Shown here in pieces: positions 1 through 9,327 of a stretch of 64,000 nucleotides of DNA. A program made the position numbers and the translations under genes. Source of the stretch: Pedobacter sp. KBW06 (lineage in GTDB: Bacteria; Bacteroidota; Bacteroidia; Sphingobacteriales; Sphingobacteriaceae); assembly GCF_003852525.1 (NCBI RefSeq), contig NZ_QAJL01000004.1:594009-658008 (forward strand), written 5' to 3'. The first letter of the stretch is position 1; every line of letters begins with the position of its first letter. The notes below the pieces were generated by a model, which worked only from the letters and a program-made list of their open reading frames with translations, ran no database searches and was not told the origin of the DNA.

Positions 1-2
1 CG

Positions 3-908
3 TTGAGGAGTAATGGGATCCTGATGGCCCAGATTACCCCACAAGGCGGTACAGTTTCGGGAAGCTCATCAGTAGTACAGCTCGATGCCTGGAACTGGGA
101 AGATGCGGCGATCAAAAAAGATGACGCCATGCACATGAGCTGGCCGGTAACGCCAAAGATAAGACCTGGTTTTGGAAACCGTACTCCTGCAGTTTCTCCT
201 GAATTGCTAAAAGAAAGAACTCAAAATTCAATTAATGAGCTGGACCAGCTATTTTCTGAAGCTAAAGCCTATGCGGAAACCGCCAAACCAGCAGTTACCA
301 ATGCGCGTCTTGCAGCGATGAAGAATCTGTTTAATGGCAGTCAGAAGTTGTTTATTAGTGTGGATGGCCAGAAGGACATTATTGCGGCGGTCAATTTCGC
401 TAAGAAATACCAGATTACTCCGGTAATCGTAGGCGGAGATGAAGCCTATCTGACGATTGATTTTCTAAAACAAAACAATGTTTCTGTGGTGGTTAAGCAG
501 CCTCATGCACTTCCCAATGCCACAGACGACGATGTGAATATGCCTTACAAAAATGCCGCAGTACTGGTGAATGCAGGATTGAATGTGGTGATCAGTATTG
601 ATGGTTACTGGCAGCAAAGAAACCTTCCTTTTATGGCGGGAACAGTTGCGGCATGGGGCCTTGATCCTGAAAAAGCGCTACAAACGATTACGTTAAATAC
701 CGCTAAAGTGCTGGGTATTGACAAGACTACAGGCAGTTTGGAAATGGGTAAAGATGCGACCTTCTTTATCTCCTCCGGAGATGCTTTAGACATGAGGTCA
801 AATCATGTTGAAAAAGCATTTATCCAGGGAAGAGACATCAATCTGGACAATTTACACAAGCAACTGGACAAGAAATTCAGTGACAAATACAATGCACAGA
901 AGCAATAA
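3..908 (+). CDS. Amidohydrolase family protein, C-terminal part (5' end outside window)
   Basis: The reading frame is open at the left edge, so the first codons belong to the middle of a longer gene and the TTG at position 3 is not the true start. The C-terminal ~150 residues look like the end of an imidazolonepropionase-type amidohydrolase barrel: an 'NAAVLVNAGLNVVISIDG' stretch, then 'LNTAKVLGIDKTTGSLEMGK' and 'DATFFISSGD', the usual return to the small beta-sandwich that closes these enzymes. The metal-binding residues would lie mostly upstream and cannot be judged. Bacteroidota carry secreted versions of this family with unknown substrates, and no substrate is claimed here. The gene ends 25 bases before a strong hairpin terminator. 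Confidence 0.75.
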   Translation: MRSNGILMAQITPQGGTVSGSSSVVQLDAWNWEDAAIKKDDAMHMSWPVTPKIRPGFGNRTPAVSPELLKERTQNSINELDQLFSEAKAYAETAKPAVTNARLAAMKNLFNGSQKLFISVDGQKDIIAAVNFAKKYQITPVIVGGDEAYLTIDFLKQNNVSVVVKQPHALPNATDDDVNMPYKNAAVLVNAGLNVVISIDGYWQQRNLPFMAGTVAAWGLDPEKALQTITLNTAKVLGIDKTTGSLEMGKDATFFISSGDALDMRSNHVEKAFIQGRDINLDNLHKQLDKKFSDKYNAQKQ

Positions 909-932
909 CGTTGTTGTTTCTTAACCGAGAAC

Positions 933-965
933 AAAAAAGGCTTCCTGTTTAGGGAAGCCTTTTTT
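933..965. terminator. Intrinsic terminator, bidirectional
   Basis: AAAAAAGGCTTCC and GGAAGCCTTTTTT form a 13-bp stem around the loop TGTTTAG. The A-run and T-run flank the stem on both sides, so it can end the amidohydrolase gene (+) and the cytolysin cluster (-), whose stop is at 989. Confidence 0.85.
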
Positions 966-988
966 GCTGATTGCATCTCCGGGTGGGG

Positions 989-2566
989 TTACCTGGTTTT
1001 AGTGGCCAGAACTTTATAATAATTCCCGTTTTTTAAGCTGTAATCAATTGCGGCATCCTGGGTACTCGTGCTATAGTGGACGATTCCCCCGGATTCTGTA
1101 TAAGAATACTGCCTGTAGGAATAGGTTTTCAGGTACACATCTTTTCCGATAAGTATTTTTGTATCCTTAAAAGAATTGACCACCACAGCACTGTCGCGGG
1201 TTTCATGATTATAGGAATTTGCACCGCCAGATCCGTCATCGTCATAATTGGAATAAGAAGCGAGCTTTTGATGCTGGAATTTAACAAATGGAGGAGGAAT
1301 CGTTGGATGAGTTCCTGTCATATCGGAATAGAACCTCAGGTAAACATCGGCCCTGGTATTGATGTCATATCCCACGTCGTACTTTGGATTTTCTTGTCGC
1401 AGGTTTTCATATTCCACCCTTGCATAAATGGGATCGGTCTCCAGGTTTACACGAAACCTTGTTTTTACGACAGAATGATCGGCCAGGTGACTTAAACTAA
1501 AATAAATCGGCGTACCTGGTTCAGTGGCAGAAAATTTACCGCTACTCGCTACAAACTGAACAAATGCATCATAACCGTTTACAGTTTGAACAGCACCATT
1601 TCCATCCGCACCGATGATGTAGATTTTCATAGTGGATTCTCCGATAACCTTTTTCTCATATTCGGTAGTCGACCTGCTTCCTTTAACAAAAAGCGCTTTA
1701 AATGCCGTATTGTAGGCATTATTCGTCTCCTCATAATTGTAATCTGACTCAATAGCCATTACCCCCATTCTCCCGTAGGTTACCGAGCTGACATAAGTTG
1801 GAAACTGCTGATTGATCACATTCATGTCCACAGATTCGTTCATTAAGCGGCCACCGGCAGGGATATCCAGATCCATTGTAAAATTCTTCTGTACGAACTT
1901 GGCATAAATCCCTGTTCTTTTGGAGATTTTAACAGAGGTCTCGCTGGTAGAACCTGAACTGCTGGAAAACAAAGAGCTGGTTTTAACATTCGATCCGAAG
2001 GCGAGTTTAAGTTCGTCATACGCAGAAAATTGCTCCAGATTATAGCTAAAACCGGCAATCTGGTCACTAATGTCATTCTGAATCAGTAAATCATTGATAA
2101 AATTTCTTGTTCCGGATAGTGAGACATTATTGATGACTCCGCTTACTCTTTTTGCCTGAAAGGACACAGAGACGGTAATCGGCTTAACTGAGGATTGAAA
2201 TTCAGAGATCGGCTTAAAATTCATATCGGCAATTGTATTGCCCTTTAACAGGGAACCTCCATAAATAAATTTTTCATAAGAAGAGTTTTTCATTAAGGCA
2301 ATTTCATCTGTTTCAATAAATAAGGTCTTTCCAAAGCCGGATGCCCAGGCACTGTCCCTATAGATTTCTGAAGAGCTTTGCTTACCTGAATTGATGGCCT
2401 CTTTTAATGAAGCCGGAGATCTTGGACTAAGATCATGAACGTTTATATTAATAACAGGATTGCTAAACTTGCCGTTACCAACCGGAAGGTCAGCCGGTTT
2501 AATTTCGCTTTTGCGACAAGCAGCCAATACAACCAATACACTTAAAAGAGCGCATAATTTTTTCAT
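989..2566 (-). CDS. CDC-like pore-forming lipoprotein, long form (CDCL-L)
   Basis: Member of the thiol-activated cytolysin (cholesterol-dependent cytolysin, CDC) superfamily, 525 residues. A lipoprotein signal ends in LAAC (Cys17). Three CDC landmarks are recognisable: 'IYGGSLLKGN' (101-110; CDCs have YPGAL...), 'SVTYGRMGVMAIESD' (261-275; CDCs have SVAYGRQVYLK) and 'GTPIYFSLSHLADHS' (351-365; CDCs have PISYTTxFLKDN). The core, about residues 40-375, aligns end to end with the short paralogue encoded just upstream. This protein continues for ~150 residues in the place of the CDC membrane-binding domain 4, but the cysteine-containing undecapeptide of classical CDCs is absent. Two-component CDCLs of Bacteroidota (a long plus a short protein, activated by proteolysis) are known to kill related bacteria; this pair fits that design. 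Target and activity are inference. Confidence 0.8.
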   Translation of the reverse strand: MKKLCALLSVLVVLAACRKSEIKPADLPVGNGKFSNPVININVHDLSPRSPASLKEAINSGKQSSSEIYRDSAWASGFGKTLFIETDEIALMKNSSYEKFIYGGSLLKGNTIADMNFKPISEFQSSVKPITVSVSFQAKRVSGVINNVSLSGTRNFINDLLIQNDISDQIAGFSYNLEQFSAYDELKLAFGSNVKTSSLFSSSSGSTSETSVKISKRTGIYAKFVQKNFTMDLDIPAGGRLMNESVDMNVINQQFPTYVSSVTYGRMGVMAIESDYNYEETNNAYNTAFKALFVKGSRSTTEYEKKVIGESTMKIYIIGADGNGAVQTVNGYDAFVQFVASSGKFSATEPGTPIYFSLSHLADHSVVKTRFRVNLETDPIYARVEYENLRQENPKYDVGYDINTRADVYLRFYSDMTGTHPTIPPPFVKFQHQKLASYSNYDDDGSGGANSYNHETRDSAVVVNSFKDTKILIGKDVYLKTYSYRQYSYTESGGIVHYSTSTQDAAIDYSLKNGNYYKVLATKTR

Positions 2567-2593
2567 ACAACAGGGATGAGAAGGTAAAAATGA

Positions 2594-2618
2594 TTCCCGG
2601 CATTTAAGATGCCGGGAA
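2594..2618 (-). terminator. Hairpin between CDCL-S and CDCL-L, possible attenuator
   Basis: TTCCCGGCAT and ATGCCGGGAA make a perfect 10-bp stem with a 5-nt loop in the 65-bp gap between the two cytolysin genes. Read on the minus strand it is followed by a loose T-rich tract (TCATTTTTACC), weaker than a normal terminator. It could cut expression of the downstream long form or stabilise the upstream short-form mRNA. Confidence 0.5.
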
Positions 2619-2631
2619 CGGGGAAGACCAA

Positions 2632-3771
2632 TTAATTTTTAGGGAAGTTGACGTTAAACCTGGTTTTATAGATCGAATTATCGCTCAGGTAACTCAGGGT
2701 ATAATACAAAGGAAAGCCAGGGGTTTGCGGCGTGTAATTACCTCCTGAGATGATGTATTTTCTAAAATCATCATAACTGTTGATCGCTGTTGCAATCGCC
2801 TGTCCTTCACCACCAACATCATAAACCTCGATGCTTGAATTGTCAATAATGTGTTTTAAAGAATCTGCAATAGATGCGCCTCCGCTAACGATACCTGCAC
2901 TAAATGCAGCTTTAAAAGCTCTGGTCAGGGAAGAATAACTGAAATCAGATTCGATTTTCATGATGCCCATTCTTCCGTAAGTAATGGAGCTGACATATAC
3001 CGGAGAGTATGGGCCCAATGTAGCCGGGTCTACGGTATCGTCTAATAGTCTGCCATTATCAGGCAAGTCCATATCCAGTGTAAAGTTGCGTTGTACGAAT
3101 TTAGCTAACAAGCCGGTTTTCTTACTGATTTTGGTTTTATCCACAGAACCACTTGCGTTAAAAATTCCTCCAACTTTGATGTTCGCACCAAAAGCAAGTT
3201 TAAATTCATCGTAATAAGTAAACTGATTCATATCGAAACTGAAACTGGCAATTTCTTTACCTGAGAAAGCATCAGAGTAAATAGACTCCAGAAAATTACG
3301 CGTTGCAGAAAGACTCGGTTTATTGATCGTACCGGAAACATTGGCTGCATGTGCAGAAACAGATACTGTAATTGGCTTGATCTTGCTTTGATACTGGGAA
3401 AGTGGTTTATAGGTCAAATCACTGATGGAATTTCCCTGCAATAAAGATCCCGGATAAATATACCTGGCATAATTTGATAAAGCCACCTGTTCATCCGATT
3501 CTATGATCAGGCTATGTCCTGCATTGTTAGCCCAGATACTGTCTTTAATCAGTTCAGTATAACTCTTCTTATCATTATTGATCAGGTTTTTCAGGGAACC
3601 GGGCTTCCCGTCAATGGTGAAAATGGTGTCAGAAAATTTCTTCAGACTACCGTAGGAATTGACGATTTTTTCGTCAGATGGGATGCCTTTTTCGACATCA
3701 TTTTTCTTACATGCAACCAGGGCGGAGAGCATCAGCGCTGTGATTAGCAGGCCTTTTGAATTGTTTTTCAT
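2632..3771 (-). CDS. CDC-like pore-forming lipoprotein, short form (CDCL-S)
   Basis: Lipoprotein of 379 residues with lipobox LVAC (Cys21). It is a paralogue of the long form: both carry 'YPGSLLQGNSISDL'/'YGGSLLKGNTIADM', 'SSITYGRMGIMKIESD'/'SSVTYGRMGVMAIESD' and 'YYTLSYLSDNS'/'YFSLSHLADHS'. It ends about 15 residues after that last motif, exactly where domain 4 of a CDC would begin, so it keeps the pore-forming core but lacks a C-terminal binding domain. That is the architecture expected of the short partner in two-component CDCLs. It lies between the S41-type lipoprotein (58-bp gap upstream) and the long form (65-bp gap downstream) on one strand, so the three are probably co-transcribed. 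Confidence 0.8.
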   Translation of the reverse strand: MKNNSKGLLITALMLSALVACKKNDVEKGIPSDEKIVNSYGSLKKFSDTIFTIDGKPGSLKNLINNDKKSYTELIKDSIWANNAGHSLIIESDEQVALSNYARYIYPGSLLQGNSISDLTYKPLSQYQSKIKPITVSVSAHAANVSGTINKPSLSATRNFLESIYSDAFSGKEIASFSFDMNQFTYYDEFKLAFGANIKVGGIFNASGSVDKTKISKKTGLLAKFVQRNFTLDMDLPDNGRLLDDTVDPATLGPYSPVYVSSITYGRMGIMKIESDFSYSSLTRAFKAAFSAGIVSGGASIADSLKHIIDNSSIEVYDVGGEGQAIATAINSYDDFRKYIISGGNYTPQTPGFPLYYTLSYLSDNSIYKTRFNVNFPKN

Positions 3772-3829
3772 TGTTTTTAGGGATTTTTATGTTAAATAAT
3801 TAAAGGGTTTTAGATTTTGAATAGCTGCG

Positions 3830-5407
3830 TTATGGCCTTTTCATTTTGATCCTGGATTTAATGAGGTCATGAGGTCCGGTAAGGGGATTGATTTCTCTGC
3901 GCAGGAAGGAGTGGTCCATCCTTTTCAGGTTTGGGGGAGTGTTACTTAAGCGCTGTGCATTTCCGACAGACACATAGCCCATATCGGTTAAAGCAGTCTG
4001 TATCCCAGGGTCTTTAATGTCCCCAAAATCTACACTGACATCATCAGTCACCGTCATATCCACAGAAATGCCATTGAAATAATCCCCCTCTCCCAATGCA
4101 TTAAGGTTCTGAAACAATGACAAATACAAAAGATAGGATTTCAATCTTATGCTGAAAAAGCCAATGGGTTTACCAAAAGTCTTTACTGGTTCAGCGGCAT
4201 TTTCATTGGTTCTGACACCAACCAGTTTAACATTCATATATGGCCGCAGACAATTGATCAGCAGTTCGCTCGCAGAGGCCGTTTGATTGCTCACGATAAA
4301 ATAAACACGCTGCAGCTGCGGTAGTCCTGCTGTTTTCTGAAAGAGCTCCGTATTTCCTTCGAGACTATAATCTCCATCTGCAAGGGTGGCGGGTCTTCCA
4401 TTGATGTAAAAGGCGGGGATGCCATCATCGTTCAATAAAAGCTGTGCGGACAAAATAGAAGCCTTTCCGGCCTGCATTAAGGAGTTATATTTCTCCTTTC
4501 TCATGACCTTTCCATTGGCAGCAAAGGGGGCAACAAGATTTGCAAAATGTTCACATGAGCTGATGTCTCCGCCACCATTATACCTCAGGTCGACGATCAG
4601 CTCCTCCACCCCCTCTTCTTTAAAATCCCTGAATACCTGATCGAGACTTTGATTTAGCCCCTTAGGGCTGGTAAATTTGAGATAGGAGATGTAACCAATT
4701 TTGCGTTTTTTGACATTCAGAACAACCGCCTTATTCAGGGGTTCTGCCTGATAGGCCGTTTTTCTAAGCGCATAATTCTGAGAAGGATCAGCCAGGCCCG
4801 GATTACTCAAGCTCAGCTCCAAAGCTGCATTTTTAAATGCTTTTTGCATCTCATCATAAAAGCCTGTAGATGTTTCCGCCCTTCTTCCATTTAATTTTTC
4901 GAGCTTCATCCCTCTTTTTAAACCTGCCAAGCCTGCCGGAGAATTCGGGATGATATATTCGATATAAATTTCGTCCTGATTGAGGGCCAGAAAAGTAATT
5001 CCGTAATCATATCCAATATCATTAAGATTAATTTGAGTGGAAATTTTTCCGGATTCCGATCCGCTCTTTTTTATGATCGTTGAAAATTTCGCGGAAGAGG
5101 GATTAAGCAAATTGTATTCAAAAGATCTGCCTGTTTGTGGGTTCAAGGCAAACTGAGCAATGTCTGCAATCTCTTTTCTATAGACATCCATTCCTCCCAT
5201 TCCATATTTCCCTGCATTAAAAATCTTTTCGGAAGGGAGCTGGTCATTCCATAAATAAATCTGCCTCGCATATAAAAAGATGGAATCCAATACTTCCCGA
5301 TGTTCTTTTTCTGCCAAAGGCAATTCCTTAGGGTCCTTTAAACCACTCTTTTTGCAGGAAAAAAAACATAAAATGCAGCCTGCAACCAGCAAAAAAAACT
5401 TCGACAC
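3830..5407 (-). CDS. S41 (C-terminal-processing) peptidase lipoprotein with PDZ domain
   Basis: 525 residues. The signal ends in FFSC (Cys18), so it should be lipid-anchored outside the inner membrane. After an N-terminal helical region there is a PDZ-like segment (about 130-180, 'IIPNSPAGLAGLKRGMKL') and an S41 peptidase fold: 'VDLRYNGGGD' (272-281) and the serine motif 'TASASE' (376-381). These are hallmarks of tail-specific proteases that cut proteins near the C terminus. It is the first gene of the minus-strand cluster with the two CDC-like cytolysins. Because CDCLs need proteolytic activation, it could activate the toxin; the self-protecting factor known in Bacteroides is also a surface lipoprotein, so protection is the alternative. 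Enzyme family is firm, partnership is inference. Confidence 0.8.
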   Translation of the reverse strand: MSKFFLLVAGCILCFFSCKKSGLKDPKELPLAEKEHREVLDSIFLYARQIYLWNDQLPSEKIFNAGKYGMGGMDVYRKEIADIAQFALNPQTGRSFEYNLLNPSSAKFSTIIKKSGSESGKISTQINLNDIGYDYGITFLALNQDEIYIEYIIPNSPAGLAGLKRGMKLEKLNGRRAETSTGFYDEMQKAFKNAALELSLSNPGLADPSQNYALRKTAYQAEPLNKAVVLNVKKRKIGYISYLKFTSPKGLNQSLDQVFRDFKEEGVEELIVDLRYNGGGDISSCEHFANLVAPFAANGKVMRKEKYNSLMQAGKASILSAQLLLNDDGIPAFYINGRPATLADGDYSLEGNTELFQKTAGLPQLQRVYFIVSNQTASASELLINCLRPYMNVKLVGVRTNENAAEPVKTFGKPIGFFSIRLKSYLLYLSLFQNLNALGEGDYFNGISVDMTVTDDVSVDFGDIKDPGIQTALTDMGYVSVGNAQRLSNTPPNLKRMDHSFLRREINPLTGPHDLIKSRIKMKRP

Positions 5408-5722
5408 ATCAATTAAATTAACAAGTGCGCAAATACATGTAATTAACCGTATTAATTAAAATCAATAAAAAATATACAATTCATTACTTAATTATACTGC
5501 AATCTACAGCTAGCTATTTTAAATAAATTGATTACAGTATTAAGAAATTATTAATTAATCAATTGTATATTCAAATCAAGTGTCCTTTTCAATGGAATCC
5601 AAATGCGCTGAAAAAGTACTCATGCACAGGCATTTTCGTATCATTTCTTAATACAGGCATAGTTATCACCTAACATCCCAGCTTTACTTTCGTCTCGAAA
5701 AATTTACCTAAAAACTTATTTA
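5408..5722. other. AT-rich divergent intergenic region
   Basis: 315 bp between the divergent S41 peptidase gene and TonB receptor gene. Toward the receptor a -7-like box TACTTTCG (5685-5692, one mismatch to TAnnTTTG) gives a short leader. Toward the peptidase gene a minus-strand TGTATTTG (complement of 5430-5437, one mismatch) lies ~20 bp from the start. The rest is TTAATTAA-rich with no clear gene or RNA. Confidence 0.45.
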
Positions 5723-8700
5723 ATGATGAGACATCTACTGTGCACCGTCCTGTTATTTTTCTGCTGTTCTTTGTTTAAAAACGAATTAGCAGCCCAAACA
5801 ACACTAGCCTCCATCTCCGGGGTCATTACGGACAACCAAAACAAACCCATTCCCGGCGTATCTGTTAAGGTAAGGAATGAGTCTACCGGTTTCACGACCA
5901 ATACCACAACCAATACCCAGGGAAGTTATACCTTTAAGGAGCTTCCATTAGGATCACCCTATACCATCACCGCGAGTTATGTAGGATTTGGACAACAGCA
6001 AAGAACCGGGTATTCTCTAAATCAGGGAGATGCCGTTAAACTGAATATCGCGATGACAGATGCGGTAGAAAGCCTTTCTGTAGTCGAGATTGTGGGTTCC
6101 GGATTAAAAAATAAGACCGAGACATTAGGGGCAGCCACGACCATATCGGCAAGAGACATCACCAGGCTTCCCGTTAACGGACGTAATTTCAGCAACCTTT
6201 CAGACCTTTCTCCTTTAGCCGGAAGAGGAGGAAATATCTCCGGACAACTGGGCTCTTCCACCAATTTCACTATTGATGGGATGACTGCAAAGAACCCTAC
6301 TTCGGCAGGAGCAACTACAAGCCGCAGCGGCGCGCCTTATTCGATCTCTATAGAGGCTGTACGTGAGTTTAAAGTAGTTACCAATCAATACGATGTTACG
6401 CAAGGCCGCAGTGGCGGCGGAACGATCAGTGCAGTTACTAAATCAGGCACGAATACCTTAAGTGGAAGCGCATTCACTTACGGCCGTGCAGACTGGCTGG
6501 TTAGTCCCAATGAAATTGATGGCAAAAAACGGACTTCAGACTTCTCCACTTACCAATACGGATTCTCTTTAGGCGGCCCAATTATTAAAGATAAGCTGCA
6601 TTTCTTTGTGACATGGGATCACCAAAAAGACTCACGCCCACTTAATATCGTTAATATTCAATCAGAGTCAGATATTACGAGATGGGGGATTAATCAACCA
6701 ACACTGGACAAATTTACGGAAATCGCCCGTCGTGTTTATGGTGTTGCCAATACTCCTCAATCCGGTTCCTTCAATAAAAAACGGGGCACTGACGCAGGTT
6801 TTGCACGTTTAGACTGGCAGATTAATGAAAAGAATTTATTGACCATCAGAGACAATTACACCAATGACAGAAACCCTCTTGGTTTAATGGATAACATCAA
6901 GGTTCCTCTATATGAGTCTTATGGGAATGATAAAAATGTAGACAATAGCTTACTGGCTACTTTAAGGACTTCTATAAGTCCGCGTTTAACCAACGAGTTA
7001 AAGGCGCAGCACCTTTATACTTACCAGTTGAGCAGTCCGGGAAATCAGCTTCCTTCTGCTAATATTCCCAGAGCTGTAGTGGAAAACGTGATAGATGGTG
7101 ATTTAAATACCACAGTTCAGATTGGTGGCCATCGATTTGCTCAGGAAGGATTTGAAAACAATGTCTTTCAGTTGGTAGACAACATCTATTACAATACTGA
7201 AAAGGTAAAATATACCTTCGGAGCAGACCTGATGTATACCCGTGCCCACTCAACTTATGGCAGTGAGCTAAACGGACGTTTTTGGTTTACAAAAAATGTA
7301 GGCATTACAGCGCTTCAGAATTTTGAGAATCAAAAACCCTACCGTTATACCAGAGAGGTTCCACTCGTTGCAGATCCAAGTGTTACCCAGGGCATTTTCA
7401 GTGCGGCATTGTATGCACAGGCACAGGCAAAACTTGCTCCCGGACTGGATATGATTGCGGGTATCCGGGGTGACTATACCTCTTATCCTACCGTTGCTTT
7501 CAATCAGCTGGTATTTGATGAGCTCGGCATGCGTACGGATCATTCTCTGTCTACTTTTCAAATCCAGCCAAGAGTACAGTTTAACTGGGATGTAAACGAA
7601 AATCACAAAGATTTCATTCGTTTGGGAGCAGGTATTTTTGGTTCAGACATCAACAATTACATGACGATTAATAACGCCGTATTTGATGGAAAGCACCTGG
7701 CTTCAATCGATGTAACAGGAGCAAATGTACCTACGCCGAATTTCCCTGCTTATCGTGCAAATCCATCCAGTGCTCCTGGAATGGACCTTTTGGCCAATCC
7801 GGCGAACAGATTGATCACCATCAACACCAACGCTCCTGATGCCCGCGTACCGGTCGTTTATAAAGCAAACATCTCCTATAACCACTTTATCACAGAACGA
7901 TTAAAAGTAGGTATCTCCGGATATATGACTTTAGGGCGTCACAATTATATGTACACAGACAGGAACATGGTAAAAGATCCTTATTTCCGATTGGCTAATG
8001 AGGGGAACCGTGGTGTTTATGTTCCACCAATGACATCAGATGCGACTCCAAACTGGCTAAACGGAAGAATCAGCGATAAATTAGGACGTGTACTGGAGTT
8101 AAACAGTAAAGGAAAGGTAAACCAGTTTGCGATGGTGATTGATGCTTCTTACCGTTATTTAAAAGACGGGGAAATCTCATTTAGCTATACCCTTAATGAT
8201 GCGCGCGACAATACTTCTTATAACGGCAACGTGGCCAACAGTGCCACTTTATCTTTACCCGTTATAGACGATCCAAGAGACTTGAGCAGAATGTCTTATT
8301 CAGACAACCAGTTCCGTCATAAGATCGTGTTTTACGGCTCCCTGCCAACCTTTTACGGAATTAGTGTAGGTGTTCGTTATTCAGGAATCGGCGGTACCCG
8401 CTACAGCATGTTATCCGGCATTAATACAAATGGTGATTTTGTTCCGACGAATGACCTGGCTTTTGTATTTGACAGGAATAATCCTGATGTTCCTCAAAAT
8501 GTTCGTACAGGCCTGCAGGCCATCCTTGATAATCCTGCAACCAGTCAGAGCACTAAAGATTACATCTTGAAGTATGAAGGAAAAATGGCTGAAAGAAATG
8601 GTGGAATCAACAAGTTCTACGGTATTTTTGATTTGAGGATCACTAAAAAATTCAGGATTTACAAAAATCACAATATTGAGTTATCAGGAGATTTATTCAA

Positions 8701-8893
8701 TGTGGCCAACTTGCTGAATAAAAAATGGGGTGTAAATGAGAGTATGGGCGTTCAAAGTTTATACAATTCGGGATCTCCGAAGTTTGATGTAGTGAAGAAC
8801 CAATATCTCTATACGCCAAATCTTAAAACGGGGGCTGTTGTTGCCAGTGGCAATCCTTACCAGGGACAAATCGGGCTTCGTTACGGATTCTAA
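5723..8893 (+). CDS. TonB-dependent receptor, Oar-like, with N-terminal carboxypeptidase-regulatory domain
   Basis: 1056-residue outer-membrane protein. An N-terminal signal sequence (about 1-25, ending LAAQ) is followed by a carboxypeptidase-regulatory-like beta-sandwich ('SISGVITDNQNKPIPGVSVK', 'GSYTFKELPLG', about 29-110), a plug domain ('LPVNGRNFSNLSDLSPLAGR', 'FTIDGM', 'SIEAVREFKVVTNQYD') and a long 22-strand-type barrel ending in Phe ('GLRYGF'), as expected for BAM insertion. The NGRNF plug motif and absence of a SusD partner place it with Oar-like receptors rather than SusC/SusD systems. The substrate is unknown. It has its own promoter region and a perfect palindromic terminator, so it is probably monocistronic. 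Confidence 0.85.
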   Translation: MMRHLLCTVLLFFCCSLFKNELAAQTTLASISGVITDNQNKPIPGVSVKVRNESTGFTTNTTTNTQGSYTFKELPLGSPYTITASYVGFGQQQRTGYSLNQGDAVKLNIAMTDAVESLSVVEIVGSGLKNKTETLGAATTISARDITRLPVNGRNFSNLSDLSPLAGRGGNISGQLGSSTNFTIDGMTAKNPTSAGATTSRSGAPYSISIEAVREFKVVTNQYDVTQGRSGGGTISAVTKSGTNTLSGSAFTYGRADWLVSPNEIDGKKRTSDFSTYQYGFSLGGPIIKDKLHFFVTWDHQKDSRPLNIVNIQSESDITRWGINQPTLDKFTEIARRVYGVANTPQSGSFNKKRGTDAGFARLDWQINEKNLLTIRDNYTNDRNPLGLMDNIKVPLYESYGNDKNVDNSLLATLRTSISPRLTNELKAQHLYTYQLSSPGNQLPSANIPRAVVENVIDGDLNTTVQIGGHRFAQEGFENNVFQLVDNIYYNTEKVKYTFGADLMYTRAHSTYGSELNGRFWFTKNVGITALQNFENQKPYRYTREVPLVADPSVTQGIFSAALYAQAQAKLAPGLDMIAGIRGDYTSYPTVAFNQLVFDELGMRTDHSLSTFQIQPRVQFNWDVNENHKDFIRLGAGIFGSDINNYMTINNAVFDGKHLASIDVTGANVPTPNFPAYRANPSSAPGMDLLANPANRLITINTNAPDARVPVVYKANISYNHFITERLKVGISGYMTLGRHNYMYTDRNMVKDPYFRLANEGNRGVYVPPMTSDATPNWLNGRISDKLGRVLELNSKGKVNQFAMVIDASYRYLKDGEISFSYTLNDARDNTSYNGNVANSATLSLPVIDDPRDLSRMSYSDNQFRHKIVFYGSLPTFYGISVGVRYSGIGGTRYSMLSGINTNGDFVPTNDLAFVFDRNNPDVPQNVRTGLQAILDNPATSQSTKDYILKYEGKMAERNGGINKFYGIFDLRITKKFRIYKNHNIELSGDLFNVANLLNKKWGVNESMGVQSLYNSGSPKFDVVKNQYLYTPNLKTGAVVASGNPYQGQIGLRYGF

Positions 8894-8933
8894 TTCATCA
8901 GGCCCCAGGAAACTACTATCCGTTACATCATTT

Positions 8934-8965
8934 AAAAGCCGCTAATCAATTGATTAGCGGCTTTT
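8934..8965. terminator. Terminator formed by a perfect 32-bp palindrome
   Basis: AAAAGCCGCTAATCAA is followed directly by its exact reverse complement. In RNA the central TCAATTGA forms the loop of a ~13-bp stem with flanking A and T runs. It ends the TonB receptor gene. Confidence 0.8.
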
Positions 8966-9024
8966 GTTTTAGGTTGCAGAAAGGTTAAAAAATTCTGTTT
9001 TTTTTTGCAAAAGGCGTTAAAAAG

Positions 9025-9055
9025 AGAGTGACCTCATCCAAGGTCACTCTTTTTT
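9025..9055. terminator. Bidirectional terminator downstream of the tRNA-like pair
   Basis: AGAGTGACC / GGTCACTCT stem with an 8-nt loop (TCATCCAA), followed by T6 on + and preceded by AAAAAG on the other side. On the minus strand it lies about 30 nt past the 3' end of the first tRNA-like gene and is well placed to end that transcript. Confidence 0.8.
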
Positions 9056-9081
9056 AACTAACTTATTATTCATAAAAAAAC

Positions 9082-9227
9082 TGGCTGTTGGGGAAGGAGT
9101 CGAACCTTCAAGGGGTAGTTAGCTATAGTTCAAAAAATCAATTTGTGGTCAACCCATAAACTACGTTTATCCATTTATCCCCGCCACCGAGACAAGGAGG
9201 TGTGTCTGCCAATTTCACCACCCAACA
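9082..9227 (-). tRNA. Class II tRNA-like gene, anticodon position reads GUC, giant variable arm (copy A, CCA encoded)
   Basis: Read on the minus strand: acceptor TGTTGGG (5', 9221-9227) pairs perfectly with CCCAACA (9086-9092). G73 (9085) and an encoded CCA (9082-9084) follow. The D-arm region 'TGGTGAAATTGGCAGAC' is leucine-tRNA-like. The T-arm is GAAGG-TTCGACT-CCTTC. The anticodon arm is CCTCC-TTGTCTC-GGTGG with a U-U mismatch in the middle of the stem; the central triplet is GUC (9191-9193) with U at 37 and C at 38. The variable arm is ~74 nt, closed by GGGG/CCCC (9179-9182 with 9112-9115), with an inner hairpin ATAAAC-GTA-GTTTAT (9156-9170). GUC, C38 and G73 are aspartate identity elements, but the body is class II. 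A 4-bp stem with a 10-nt loop is an alternative anticodon fold. Decoding function is uncertain. Confidence 0.65.
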
Positions 9228-9327
9228 TTATGTGAAAGTACTACGTCTGAGTTTTAAGCGTTAAGTCGTTTATTTCTAAATGCACCTTAACTTAGAGCTG
9301 AATAACTTATCACTCAAAAACTCATTG

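Noticed and set aside
9085..9227. Self-splicing intron in the first tRNA-like gene
   Set aside because: The extra sequence is in the variable region, not the anticodon loop, is only ~74 nt, and is closed by a helix that covaries with the sister gene.
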